Positions 18,054-26,975 of a stretch of DNA of 64,000 nt are shown piece by piece. The notes below the pieces were generated by a model. The model did not search any database and was not told where the DNA came from. It saw only the letters and a program-made list of their open reading frames with translations. Origin of the DNA: Gammaproteobacteria bacterium (GTDB lineage: Bacteria; Pseudomonadota; Gammaproteobacteria; Competibacterales; Competibacteraceae); the NCBI GenBank assembly GCA_024235135.1, contig JACKMZ010000011.1, forward strand, positions 42,814 to 106,813, in the 5' to 3' direction. The position numbers were made by a program, and so were the translations under genes. Position 1 is the first letter of the stretch. Each line of letters starts with the position of its first letter.

Positions 18054-18782
18054 CTACACGTACAACGGCACCATCTTGCGCCAGGGCGAGGCGCTATGGG
18101 CTCTGCCATTCCAAACATGCAAGGCGTTCCAGATCCCCTTGCTCCACAAGGCGTCGCTCATATGACGATTGTTGCCAAAAAAGGGATCGGCGTCGCCAAT
18201 GGCCATCACGATGTCCATCCGTCGCAAATTGTTCAGCACGTCGTGGTTACCCATGTTCGGGACGAAATGACTCGGTGTGTTGAAATACACCAGCTCGTCG
18301 TAGTAACCGTCCAATAGGCCCCGGAAACTTTCCACCGGCTGAGTCAGATCGTAGCGACCGCTCAAAGCCACCACCTTCTGAAACAGATGAGGGTGGCGGA
18401 ACGCGATGTTGACAGCATGAAACCCACCGAAACTGCAACCGTGGGATATGGTGCAGGGATGGGAATTCTTCAGACGCATCAGCGGGAACACTTCGTTGAG
18501 GATGTATTCCTCGTATTGAATATGGCGGCGGATGCGGTCGCCCGGCCAATTCCAATCGCAGTAAAAAGTTTCGGCGTCGATGCTGTCCAGGCAATACAGT
18601 TGCAAATGGCCGTTGTTGATCTTGGACTCCAGCGCCCGCACCAGCCCCAGTTGCTCGTATTCGTAAAATCGCGCGCAACGGGTCGGGAAAATCAATACCT
18701 TGGCGCCGGCATGTCCGAAAACCAGTAATTCCATATCCCGACGAAGGCGTGAGCTAAACCACTTATGATACTCTCTGTTCAT
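18054..18782 (-). CDS. Esterase-family alpha/beta hydrolase
   Basis: About 242 residues from ATG 18782; a TTG 36 bp upstream is also open, and neither start has a strong Shine-Dalgarno. The nucleophile elbow is GCSFGG (serine within SHGCSFGGFHAVNIA), typical of putative esterases of the esterase D/PF00756 type. Other features are VLIFPTRCARFYEYE near the start, GDADPFFGNN near the catalytic Asp, and HVWNGRAHSASPW with the catalytic His at the end. There is no signal peptide, so it is cytosolic. Related proteins are found as small serine esterases; the substrate is unknown. It is followed by a divergently placed regulator and preceded by another esterase on the same strand. Confidence 0.8.
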   Translation of the reverse strand: MNREYHKWFSSRLRRDMELLVFGHAGAKVLIFPTRCARFYEYEQLGLVRALESKINNGHLQLYCLDSIDAETFYCDWNWPGDRIRRHIQYEEYILNEVFPLMRLKNSHPCTISHGCSFGGFHAVNIAFRHPHLFQKVVALSGRYDLTQPVESFRGLLDGYYDELVYFNTPSHFVPNMGNHDVLNNLRRMDIVMAIGDADPFFGNNRHMSDALWSKGIWNALHVWNGRAHSASPWRKMVPLYV

Positions 18783-18907
18783 AGGTAATCTTATATAAAC
18801 CAATAAGTTGCCCACCAAACAGAAGAAGATAAACGGTTAATACTGCATTTTTTTTACGAACTTGTTAACAATTGCGGCGACGCGTCATTCCCAGGAGAAG
18901 AAAACCC

Positions 18908-19873
18908 TCACCCTTGCCTGAAGAACGTTCTCAATTCCTGCCTAAGCGCCTGATTTTCGGCCCCGGTTCCCGCATGATCGAAGTGCCCGGATTGCAGTAC
19001 GAACAATTGCTTCGGTCCGCCCAGGGCATTGTGAATCGAATATTGGCCAGGCGGCGGCACGGCGGGATCGAACAAAGCCGCGGCCACGTGAACGGGAATG
19101 TGGACGCGCCGCGCCGCCGCCGCTCCGTCGTAGTAGCGCAGAACTTCGAGCACGTCCGCGTGCCGCCGGTGATAGCCCCGCACGGCTTCGCCGCTGCCCA
19201 CGCAAGGGCATTGCAACCGTAGCGGATGATTGCCGAAACTGGGGACGTTCAGATGGGCGCGTTTGAAACGTTCGTCCCAGGCCAGCCCCAAAGCCCCCAT
19301 GCCGCCGCCGAAGCTGATACCGAGATAATCGAGATGCCCCGCCGCCGCTGGAACCAGTTCGCCCAGCGCCGTGGCGGCGCACCACAGGGAATCGGCTACG
19401 CAGCGTCCCAGCAGATAGGCATGACGATTTTGAATACCGTGCAGGACATGTTTGTTCGGGTCCGCGGAAATAGCCGGCGTCGCACTGCGGGACAGCCCGC
19501 GCGCGCAAGGAAACAGCCAAGCCGAGCGGCCAATCGGGATGTCCCAATCCGGGCCATCGCGGCCACCATATCCGTGGCCGATCACCGCCCCGCGCTCCAC
19601 GGGTTCATGGCGGGGCAACACCAACCAGCCGCGCACCCGGAACCGATCCAACGAAAAAAACTCCACATCGAACAAGCGCCAGGCGTCTTGTCTTGAATCG
19701 ACTTCGTACAGGGCCGGCTGGACATCGACCTGGCGGGCGGTTGCGTACAGGTTCCGCCAGAAGGCGACGAAATCGTCCGGCTCCTCGGGTGCGCTTACCT
19801 CAAGCAAACGGTCGAGGTCGTAACCGTAGCGGGGATCGAAGGGAAAGGAATGATGGAACTGGATCACGGACAT
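18908..19873 (-). CDS. Acetylxylan esterase (AXE1) family hydrolase
   Basis: 321 residues from ATG 19873, chosen because GAGG lies 6 bp upstream and this gives the usual family length; longer open starts would run into the divergent methyltransferase gene. The fold is the AXE1/cephalosporin deacetylase type: DFVAFWRNLYA near the N-terminus, GWLVLPRHEPVERGAVIGHGYGG (the oxyanion strand and loop), nucleophile Ser in YLGISFGGGMG, Asp in AALFDPAVPPPGQYS, and His in LQSGHFDHAG. There is no signal peptide. Family members remove acetyl groups from sugars or antibiotics; the true substrate is not known here. Confidence 0.85.
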   Translation of the reverse strand: MSVIQFHHSFPFDPRYGYDLDRLLEVSAPEEPDDFVAFWRNLYATARQVDVQPALYEVDSRQDAWRLFDVEFFSLDRFRVRGWLVLPRHEPVERGAVIGHGYGGRDGPDWDIPIGRSAWLFPCARGLSRSATPAISADPNKHVLHGIQNRHAYLLGRCVADSLWCAATALGELVPAAAGHLDYLGISFGGGMGALGLAWDERFKRAHLNVPSFGNHPLRLQCPCVGSGEAVRGYHRRHADVLEVLRYYDGAAAARRVHIPVHVAAALFDPAVPPPGQYSIHNALGGPKQLFVLQSGHFDHAGTGAENQALRQELRTFFRQG

Positions 19874-20040
19874 GGCGGCCTCGGCTCTTTCGACAGGGGC
19901 TGTAGCGGGAAGGGCCATAATAAAGCCGATTGTCATGACAAGGCGATGACGGCGATACAAGCGATATACTGGCCTTCCCGGCCGCGCCGGATTCTGAAAC
20001 GCGCGCGACCGTCTAGGCGACAACCGAGGAGATTGACGAT

Positions 20041-20697
20041 TTGGAACCCAAATTCTGGCATGACCGCTGGCACAAGAACGAGATTGGCTTCCACCAGGAA
20101 ACCGGTAATCCGCATTTACGGGCGTTCTGGGCCAGCCTGGGCTTGACCGCCCGGCATCACGTCTTTGTCCCACTCTGTGGTAAAAGTCGGGACATGATCT
20201 GGTTGGCGGAGCAAGGCCATACGGTCCTGGGTGTGGAACTCAGCGAGATCGCCGTGCGGGATTTTTTCCGCGAGCAGGCGTTGACGCCGAAAAAATCCTC
20301 CGCCGGACCGTTCGAAGTCTGGGAAATCGACGAGCTACGCCTGTTATGCGGTGATTTCTTCGACCTGCAAGCCACCGATCTGAGCGATGTGGACGGCGTG
20401 TACGATCGGGCTTCGTTAATCGCCTTGCCGGAGGACATGCGCAAGGGCTATGTCCGACACTTGCTGAAGATTCTACCGCCCGACGCACCCCTGCTGCTGG
20501 TGACCCTGGAATACCCACAGGAAACGATGAACGGCCCGCCCTTCTCGGTCCACGAGGAAGAAGTGCACGCACTGTATGGCGCGCGCTATGCGGTGGAGTT
20601 GCTCAAGACGCACGATGGCCTGGCGGAAAGTCCACGCTTTCGGGATCGCGGACTGCCCTTTATGCACGAGAAAGTGTTTCACCTCAGGCCCCGTTGA
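20041..20697 (+). CDS. tpm: Thiopurine S-methyltransferase
   Basis: 218 residues from a TTG start with GAGGAG about 9 bp upstream. It is a bacterial TPMT: N-terminal FWHDRWHKNEIGFHQ, the SAM-binding segment VFVPLCGKSRDMIWLAEQGHTVLGVELSEIA, GDFFDL, and YDRASLIALP. It uses S-adenosylmethionine to methylate thiopurines and, in several bacteria, selenium or tellurium compounds, giving volatile products. The length matches the family, and no key motif is missing. It stands alone, divergent from the acetylxylan esterase. Confidence 0.93.
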   Translation: MEPKFWHDRWHKNEIGFHQETGNPHLRAFWASLGLTARHHVFVPLCGKSRDMIWLAEQGHTVLGVELSEIAVRDFFREQALTPKKSSAGPFEVWEIDELRLLCGDFFDLQATDLSDVDGVYDRASLIALPEDMRKGYVRHLLKILPPDAPLLLVTLEYPQETMNGPPFSVHEEEVHALYGARYAVELLKTHDGLAESPRFRDRGLPFMHEKVFHLRPR

Positions 20698-20826
20698 ACC
20701 GTTTTCCGGCTAGGATGCACCGCAACCCAGGCCGGTTACCAAAACCGATGACGAACTGATGTGGCGGGTATTTTGCAATCCCTTCGCCCGGAATCCGATC
20801 AAATCGCTTTCAACGAGGTCAACGCC

Positions 20827-21435
20827 ATGTCAAAACCTTTTACCGTACCGACCAAAGCTCGATACCTCAACGCCGAGGAATGGAAGATCGTTCAGCGCGT
20901 ATTCGGAGATACGTTGCCCGCCTACTCGCGCATCATCATTACGAACGGTGCGATGGGGGAGGACCGGGCGATCGTACTCTCGACCTCGGCAATTACGAGT
21001 GTGCTGGGTTCCGCTGCCGCCACCGCGATTTTGGGCGTCGTCGGAACCCTCGTAGGACAGGCTGCCCTTTACCTGACGAGTTTTTTGAACCTGGGTTACC
21101 TGATCAACGTCGGACCCGCAGCCTATCGGGATTTATCGAACTGGGTCGATCAAACGCGGGACGACGACGCCGAAGGGCGACTGTTGGTTCATGAGATGAC
21201 CCACGTATGGCAAGGTAAGCACAGCGCCTTCGCTTTAACTTACTTGTATGATTCGCTTTACCATAACTGCACCGAGGGAAGAAAGGCTTACAAATACCAA
21301 GCGGGTAAGCACTGGTCGTCTTACCATGCCGAACAACAAGCCATGATCGTGCAGGATTGGTATATTTCCGGCGAATGGGAATCGGGAGACCTGTGGCCGT
21401 ACATTCGCGACCATGTGCGCAAAGGCAAAGCTTAG
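20827..21435 (+). CDS. Putative HExxH zinc-metallopeptidase-like protein
   Basis: 202 residues from ATG 20827, with GAGG 8 bp upstream; the frame is open from 20761. The centre carries LLVHEMTHVWQG with HExxH at 122-126, and YHAEQQAMIVQDWY downstream, where Glu169 could be the third zinc ligand. A glycine/alanine-rich hydrophobic stretch at about 55-95 could be a membrane or channel-like segment before the catalytic part. Proteins with this HE(L/M)THVWQ...EQQA pattern are often annotated as Vgr-related or DUF4157-like and are found near secretion systems, but no secretion gene is present here. The function remains open. Confidence 0.65.
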   Translation: MSKPFTVPTKARYLNAEEWKIVQRVFGDTLPAYSRIIITNGAMGEDRAIVLSTSAITSVLGSAAATAILGVVGTLVGQAALYLTSFLNLGYLINVGPAAYRDLSNWVDQTRDDDAEGRLLVHEMTHVWQGKHSAFALTYLYDSLYHNCTEGRKAYKYQAGKHWSSYHAEQQAMIVQDWYISGEWESGDLWPYIRDHVRKGKA

Positions 21436-21481
21436 CGTGGCAATCCGGTCAACAGCCGCCTATTGCGCGGACCGCGCCGCC

Positions 21482-21520
21482 GGCTTACCCCTCTTCCCTG
21501 TCCGGGAAGAGGGGTAAGCC
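21482..21520. terminator. Bidirectional terminator hairpin
   Basis: A perfect 17-bp stem (21482-21498 with 21504-21520) with a 5-nt loop lies exactly between the converging HExxH gene and the ComB-like gene. There is no long T-run, so its action is inferred from strength and position. Confidence 0.75.
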
Positions 21521-21527
21521 ATTCGGG

Positions 21528-22220
21528 CTAAATCTTTACTTTCCGCGCCAAGAGCAAGCCGTTATGTGGCTCGGCGCGTAACGCGAAATCGAACAGATCG
21601 CGCTGAATGCAGAGGGCGGCGTCCTCGCGGGGTAGATAGGGCTTGTCGCCGCGCAGGAATTTCTGGGCGGTTTCGTTGGTAAGAATCTCTTGCATCGCTT
21701 CGATATGATCGTAAGGCTTGCCGCACAACAGGCTCTCGATATAGGCGCCGCACCATTCGTCTTCCGGGGAAGGCTTTTCGGAGCGGGTGCCCATGGCCAC
21801 GATGGACACCAGTTCGGGATGCCGTTGGCGGATGTAATAGGCTGTCGCGGCGGCGTTAGCGAAGGAGGCCAGCAACACTTCATCGGAATGAGTGTGCGCG
21901 ATCAGCGTGCCGGTCACGCCCGAGGTCGTCCGGTGTAACACCGTGCGGCCGGCGAAAAAATCGCGTCCCTTGGCCAAAATCAACGACGGCGAGTTGGTCA
22001 GATCAAAGCCCTCGATAGGCAGTTCGTTCTCTTCTCCGACCAGCAGATGTTGACCCCGAAAAGTCAGGCAACGATCGATGTGGGATTCCAGCAGCACCTG
22101 GGAGGCGCCGAGATAGTACATCAACGGTTCGCAGGTAAACGCCCGGTACACGTCGATGATGACGGTGGTGCCACGGGCGGCTTCGGCGCCTTCCCGCAAG
22201 GACAATCTTTGAATATGCAT
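21528..22220 (-). CDS. 2-phosphosulfolactate phosphatase (ComB) family protein
   Basis: 230 residues from ATG 22220, with GAGGT 6 bp upstream. It matches the ComB family: TTVIIDVYRAFTCEPLMYYLGA at the N-terminus, GEENELPIEGFDLTNSP, RTVLHRTTSGVTGTL and AMGTRSEKPSPEDEWCGAYIE. Known members are Mg-dependent phosphatases; in methanogens ComB makes sulfolactate for coenzyme M. That pathway is not expected here, so a different phosphoester substrate is likely. The gene is the last of an operon after the HlyD-like adaptor (27 bp gap), which links it by position to an ABC exporter. Confidence 0.82.
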   Translation of the reverse strand: MHIQRLSLREGAEAARGTTVIIDVYRAFTCEPLMYYLGASQVLLESHIDRCLTFRGQHLLVGEENELPIEGFDLTNSPSLILAKGRDFFAGRTVLHRTTSGVTGTLIAHTHSDEVLLASFANAAATAYYIRQRHPELVSIVAMGTRSEKPSPEDEWCGAYIESLLCGKPYDHIEAMQEILTNETAQKFLRGDKPYLPREDAALCIQRDLFDFALRAEPHNGLLLARKVKI

Positions 22221-22247
22221 CGTACACCTCGTTGCCAATTCTAACGG

Positions 22248-23447
22248 CTAGGATAGCTGCCTTATCTCCACCCGTACACCATCCTTCAATGCATCGTCCG
22301 GATGCGGAATCACCTGTTCGCCTTCCCGCAGGCCCTGTTTGATTTCCGTCATCAGTCCGCCCCGCTGGCCCGGCGTCACGGTCCGTTTGTGGGCGACGCC
22401 GTCCTCCACCACGAAAACGGCCCAATCGGCCTTTTCGCGGAACAGGGCGCTGCTCGGCGCCTGCAAGACATCCGCGCCTTCCCAAATCACGAAACTGGCC
22501 TCGACACGGTAGCCATCGCCCAGCCGTTGCCATTGCTCCAGCGGAGATACGATATCGACGATCACCCAAACGCGCTGTTCCTCCACGCCCAGCGCCGAGA
22601 TCTTGGTGAAACCGGTCGGCTCCACGACGCGCACCGCGCCTTCCAACGCGCCAGGCCCTCCCCAACGTTCTAGCAAGACCTTGTCGCCGGGGGCGATCCG
22701 CACCGCATCTTCGGACAACACATCCACGGCCACTTCCAAGGCGTGTGGATCGCCGATCTCCAGCAACGACTCACCGCGTTCCACCACGCATTCGTTTTCT
22801 TCCGGAACCTTGAAAATCTGCCCGTCCACCGGTGCAGTGATCGCGATCTGCTCCGGCGGCTCGCCCGTGTCGGCGGCGGACGAAATAAGCGCCGAACGCG
22901 CCGTCTCCAATTCGAACCGCGCCACGTCCACCGCGAATTCGGCCGAGCGCCGGTTGGCTTGGGTGCGGCGGCTTTCCGCTTCCGCCTTGTCCAAGGCATC
23001 CTGGGTGATAGCGCCGCGGCGCCGCAAAGGCAGTAAACGCTGCAGTTCGGATTCGGCGTATTTCTCGTCGGCCTGGGCGGCCCGATGATTTTCCTGGGCC
23101 ATCCGCAAAGCGGCCTGCGCGGCGGCGACCCGACCTTCCGCTTCGGCCCGACTACGGGTATCGAGAAACGCCGGGCGCAACGGCTGCAATTCCGCTAGCA
23201 CCTGGCCCTTGCGCACCGGGTCGCCCACCTTCAGGTCAATCCGACACAAAGCGCCCGCCACCGGCGCGGATACCGAGAATCGGTCCTTAACCCGCGTGCG
23301 CCCTTCGTCTTCCACCGTAACCCGCAACAAACCCCGCCGCACGGCGGCAGTGTCCACCAACACCGCCTGGGAACGGAATCCGTAGGCGATCAAGGCGACG
23401 AGCGCCATCAACGCCCCCACCATCAGCAACCAGCGATACCCTTTCAT
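22248..23447 (-). CDS. HlyD-family periplasmic adaptor of an ABC exporter
   Basis: A 399-residue membrane fusion protein. Residues 5-23 are an N-terminal membrane anchor (YRWLLMVGALMALVALIAYGF). The lipoyl/barrel half-motif VSAPVAGALCRIDLKVGDPVRKGQVLAEL comes next, then a long alpha-helical hairpin (about 90-205) and the second half ITAPVDGQIFKVPEENECVVERGESLLEIGDP. It bridges an inner-membrane transporter and the periplasm. The gene begins 7 bp after the permease stop, so the two are translated together. The export substrate is unknown; no TolC-like gene lies in the window. Confidence 0.9.
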   Translation of the reverse strand: MKGYRWLLMVGALMALVALIAYGFRSQAVLVDTAAVRRGLLRVTVEDEGRTRVKDRFSVSAPVAGALCRIDLKVGDPVRKGQVLAELQPLRPAFLDTRSRAEAEGRVAAAQAALRMAQENHRAAQADEKYAESELQRLLPLRRRGAITQDALDKAEAESRRTQANRRSAEFAVDVARFELETARSALISSAADTGEPPEQIAITAPVDGQIFKVPEENECVVERGESLLEIGDPHALEVAVDVLSEDAVRIAPGDKVLLERWGGPGALEGAVRVVEPTGFTKISALGVEEQRVWVIVDIVSPLEQWQRLGDGYRVEASFVIWEGADVLQAPSSALFREKADWAVFVVEDGVAHKRTVTPGQRGGLMTEIKQGLREGEQVIPHPDDALKDGVRVEIRQLS

Positions 23448-23454
23448 GCGCCTT

Positions 23455-25824
23455 CTACTCGCGAGTCTTGAGCACGCCGACCAGGTCCAGGCCGGCCAGT
23501 TTGCGCCAAATCAATCCGCCCGATACGACCGTCGCCGATAACACCACGACCGCCGCGAAGGAGTAAGTGCTGGGTTCGGTGACCAACGGCACCCGATACA
23601 GCTCGGATTGCATGGCCCGGATCAGCAGGGCGCATAATCCCCGCCCGATCGCAAATCCCGGTGGGATGCCCAGCAGCGTCAGCAAACCCAATTCCCCCAG
23701 CAGAATGTAGGACACCTCGCCCCGAGTGAAGCCCAGCACGCGTAAACTGGCTAGTTCCCGGCCACGTTCCGAGAGCGAGATACGCGCGCTGTTGTAGACG
23801 ACTCCGAAGGCGATGGTGCCCGCCAGCAACGTATTGATGAAAGCGAATACCAGAATGTTGTCGCCCATGGTCTCGTAAAAGCTGTCGATGGCGGATTGTT
23901 TGATCACCGTGCCGGCGATGCGCGGCGTGTCCTTGAGCATGGTGTAGAGCATCGGCTGATAGCGTTTATCGACCGTCAAGTAGGCCCCGGATAGCGTGTT
24001 GCTTTCCCGTAGCAACCGGTTCAGCGCCGTGTTGTCCATGTACGCCGCGAGTCCCACGAACTGACTGACCAGAGCGGCGACCGGGACTTTGCGTATCGGC
24101 CGGTCGCCCTCCAGAACTTCCACGGTAATCACGTCGCCGGGCTGGGCGTTCAGTTTTTTGCCGAGATAATCGGTCAGCACGATGCCCTCCGGCGGCAACG
24201 AGAGGGTTCTAAGCCGGGTATCCAACAAGCGGTGCAAATCGCTATCGGCCTGCAAGCCTTGAATACCCGTGCGATAACTGCGATGGCCCAGGCGCAGACG
24301 CACCGGCACACTGCGGAAACCCTCCCCGTATTCCACGCCGGGCAGGCTGAGCAGATCGTACAAGGCGCGCGAGCTGGTCGGCTCCACGAAAGTCACGGTC
24401 ATGTCGTCCCGCTGACTCAGACCGAATTGCACCCGCACCATGTAATCGATGGCGTCTTTTTGAAACGAGCCGACGATCAGGATGGCGCAAGAGAAAGCGA
24501 TGCCGAGACTGGTCAGTAACGCCTTGAACGGCTGCCGCTCTAGCTGCCGCAGGATCATCCGGGTCGGTTGCGAAAACAGACCTTGCAATCCCAGCCGTTC
24601 GATCCCAGTTTGCCGATAATGGGCCGGCGGTTCGGGACGCATGGCCTGAGCCGGCGGCAAGCGCGCAGCGCGGCGCACGGCCTGCCAAGCGCCCAGCGCG
24701 GCGGCGGCCAGACTGATCAATGCGGCGGCGGCGATGACCCAAGGCGCCAGTCGGTAATGCAGGTAGGGAAATTTAAAGAAATCCTGATACAGACTGGCCA
24801 ATCCATGCCCCATCCAACTGCCGCCCGCCACGCCCAACGCCACCCCGACCAGCGCGATCGCCATCACCAGCTTCAGATAATGCCAGCCCACGGCCCGATT
24901 GCCGTATCCGAAGGCTTTCAACGCGGCAATCTGCTCACGTTGCAACGTCAGTAGGCGGCTGACCACCACATTCAGCAGAAAAGCCGCCACACTGAGAAAT
25001 ATGACCGGAAGCAGCGTGGCCATGTTTTCCAACTGCTTCAGTTCGCTGCTCAGGTATTTGTGCGAGAGTTGCTCGTCGCGGCCGTAGGCACCGAGTCCGC
25101 CGTAAGGCTCCAACAGCCTGTCCAAGCGTTCTATCACGGCGGGCAGGGAACTGCGCGCCCGCAACGTCAACACCACGTTATTGAAGGCGCCATCCATGTC
25201 ATACGCGGCGCCCAGTGGCGTGCGCCCCATCCAAAAGATGCCGTAACGCTGGTAGTCCGGAAACAAAGCCCCCGGCTGAATCTGATAGACGTATTCCGGC
25301 GACAGCGCGGCGCCGACGATGGTCAGCGATTTACGCCGGCCGTTGATGGTCACGCGCAGTGAATCGCCGGGTTGCAAGCGATGGGCTTGCGCGAACGCCT
25401 CGCTGATAATCACCTCGTCGTCATGGCCGGAGGCGATCAGCCGACCTTGCCGCAGATAGAGCCGGTTCATGCTGGCCCGGCCATCGTCGGGCAGAGAAAC
25501 CAGTTGCCCGCTGACCGGTTCGGGAAAATCGCGGATATCCACAGTGACGGTCGCAATCACTCGGGTCTCCACGCTTTCCACGCCGGGTATTTCAGCAATG
25601 CGGCGGGCCAGACTTTGCGGGGCGCGCTTCAAGGAGGCGAATACATCGGCGAACCGGTAATCCCGATAAAAACTCTGCTGGGTGAAGCGCAGCGAATCCA
25701 TGGTGCTTAGGGACATGACGAAGGTCGACACCCCGCTGGCGATGACCAGGGCGATCGCCAGCGCCTGGCCCCACATCCCGGCCAGATCGCGCAACAGTTT
25801 ACGATCCAGGGCCTTGATGATCAC
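23455..25824 (-). CDS. FtsX/MacB-type ABC transporter permease
   Basis: A 789-residue inner-membrane protein with the duplicated FtsX layout. It has a first TM helix (residues about 15-40), a large periplasmic domain, three TM helices around 270-375, then TM (about 435), a second periplasmic domain and three C-terminal TMs (about 665-780). The cytosolic coupling segments LLTLQREQIAALKAFGYGN and RELASLRVLGFTRGEV appear in both halves. Such type VII permeases drive mechanical transmembrane work rather than cytoplasm-to-outside transport. Its stop-proximal neighbours are the ATPase (4-bp ATGA overlap) and the HlyD adaptor, forming a complete exporter operon. Confidence 0.92.
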   Translation of the reverse strand: MIIKALDRKLLRDLAGMWGQALAIALVIASGVSTFVMSLSTMDSLRFTQQSFYRDYRFADVFASLKRAPQSLARRIAEIPGVESVETRVIATVTVDIRDFPEPVSGQLVSLPDDGRASMNRLYLRQGRLIASGHDDEVIISEAFAQAHRLQPGDSLRVTINGRRKSLTIVGAALSPEYVYQIQPGALFPDYQRYGIFWMGRTPLGAAYDMDGAFNNVVLTLRARSSLPAVIERLDRLLEPYGGLGAYGRDEQLSHKYLSSELKQLENMATLLPVIFLSVAAFLLNVVVSRLLTLQREQIAALKAFGYGNRAVGWHYLKLVMAIALVGVALGVAGGSWMGHGLASLYQDFFKFPYLHYRLAPWVIAAAALISLAAAALGAWQAVRRAARLPPAQAMRPEPPAHYRQTGIERLGLQGLFSQPTRMILRQLERQPFKALLTSLGIAFSCAILIVGSFQKDAIDYMVRVQFGLSQRDDMTVTFVEPTSSRALYDLLSLPGVEYGEGFRSVPVRLRLGHRSYRTGIQGLQADSDLHRLLDTRLRTLSLPPEGIVLTDYLGKKLNAQPGDVITVEVLEGDRPIRKVPVAALVSQFVGLAAYMDNTALNRLLRESNTLSGAYLTVDKRYQPMLYTMLKDTPRIAGTVIKQSAIDSFYETMGDNILVFAFINTLLAGTIAFGVVYNSARISLSERGRELASLRVLGFTRGEVSYILLGELGLLTLLGIPPGFAIGRGLCALLIRAMQSELYRVPLVTEPSTYSFAAVVVLSATVVSGGLIWRKLAGLDLVGVLKTRE

Positions 25825-26534
25825 CAGTGCAGATCCCGCGGCGATTTCTTGGCGCCGTTGCGATCGATGCCGGTGATCCGGCCATCGCTGAGATGAATTA
25901 CCCGATCGGCCATGTCGGCGATCGCCGCGTTATGCGTGATGACGACCGTGGTCGTACCCAATTCCCGGTTGATCCGCTCCAGCGCCTCCAACACCACGAT
26001 GCCGGTGCTGGAATCCAACGCGCCGGTCGGCTCGTCGCACAACAGCACGGCGGGATTCTTGGCGATCGCTCGGGCGATGGCCACCCGTTGCTGCTGACCG
26101 CCGGACAATTGGGCGGGGAAATGGTCCAGTCGATCGCCCAAGCCGACCCGTTTCAGCGCGTCTTCCGGGCGCATGGGATTCTTGGCGATTTCCGTGACGA
26201 TGGCCACGTTTTCGCGGGCGGTCAGGCTGGGGATGAGATTGTAGAACTGGAACACGAAACCGACATGGTATCGGCGGTAGTCGGTTAACGCCCGTTCGGT
26301 GGCCTGGGTGAGATCGTGGTCGCGGTAAAACACTTCGCCGGCCGTGGCGGTATCCAACCCGCCCAGAATATTCAGCAAGGTCGATTTGCCGCTGCCGGAC
26401 GCGCCCAGCAACACCACCAGTTCCGCGGCATACAGATCCAGATCGATACCCCGCAACGCCTGCACCTGGACCTCGCCCATATCGTAGACCTTGGTCAGTC
26501 CGTGCGTATGGAAAACGGTGGCGTTACCGGACAT
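25821..26534 (-). CDS. ABC transporter ATP-binding protein (LolD/MacB type)
   Basis: 238 residues from ATG 26534, chosen because the family N-terminus starts here (HTHGLTKVYDMGEVQVQALRGIDL); the upstream open frame is not conserved-looking. Walker A is GASGSGKST at 44-52, the signature is LSGGQQQRVAIARA, Walker B is AVLLCDEPTGALD, and the H-loop is TTVVITHN. It energises the co-transcribed FtsX-type permease. It is the first gene of the ATPase-permease-HlyD-ComB operon, with its stop overlapping the permease start. No clear promoter was picked out upstream. Confidence 0.92.
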   Translation of the reverse strand: MSGNATVFHTHGLTKVYDMGEVQVQALRGIDLDLYAAELVVLLGASGSGKSTLLNILGGLDTATAGEVFYRDHDLTQATERALTDYRRYHVGFVFQFYNLIPSLTARENVAIVTEIAKNPMRPEDALKRVGLGDRLDHFPAQLSGGQQQRVAIARAIAKNPAVLLCDEPTGALDSSTGIVVLEALERINRELGTTTVVITHNAAIADMADRVIHLSDGRITGIDRNGAKKSPRDLHW

Positions 26535-26755
26535 GGCGCGGGTACGTGGGGAATGTGCAACGACAGGGCGGGAGTCCGATAACCCATCCAAGGGTTCCCA
26601 TTTGGCGGTTCTCAAGAGCGGTGTCGGTGAGTGGATGCCTCTTGCCGGACGACGGCCCAAGAAGCGATACGGGAACAGCTTACGCCCACTATCCAACGCC
26701 GGGTAGTGGGTCAGATAGGTTGCAGGTTATGAATATCCCGATGGAACCCGGCCTT

Positions 26756-26876
26756 AAAAAAGGGGTCAGGTCTCGCATGATAACAACATGCCTTGTTGCG
26801 TTACCGGCTATCGCCAATTACATTCCGATCGGCTAAAAAACAAGTTAGTGCAATAATGAGAGACCTGACCCCTTTT
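26756..26876 (+). mobile_element. MITE-like element, copy 1
   Basis: An approximately 120-bp element with ~17-bp terminal inverted repeats (AAAAGGGGTCAGGTCTC at the left, its complement at the right) and no ORF. It matches 28567-28685 nearly base for base, in the same orientation. An inner CAACA...TGTTG hairpin is present. The AGGGGTCAGGTCTC ends resemble sequences often seen around REP-associated tyrosine transposase (IS200-like) genes, so non-autonomous mobilisation by such an enzyme is inferred. No transposase lies in the window. Confidence 0.75.
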
Positions 26877-26903
26877 CTGACCCTTTTCCCTGCAACCAAC
26901 CGC

Positions 26904-26937
26904 TTGACTATTTCGTCTAGACTATATAGTCTAGACG
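26904..26937 (+). promoter_or_regulatory. Promoter with 24-bp perfect palindromic operator
   Basis: TTGACT (26904-26909) forms a -35 box. The perfect palindrome 26914-26937 (half-site CGTCTAGACTAT) covers the -10 region, where TATAGT at 26925-26930 gives a short 15-bp spacer. A repressor bound here would block the promoter. The TetR-family gene two positions downstream is the obvious candidate, controlling the membrane gene and itself. Confidence 0.7.
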
Positions 26938-26975
26938 TCTGAACAACTTCGATTCCTCGCGGAGGAGGATAAATC

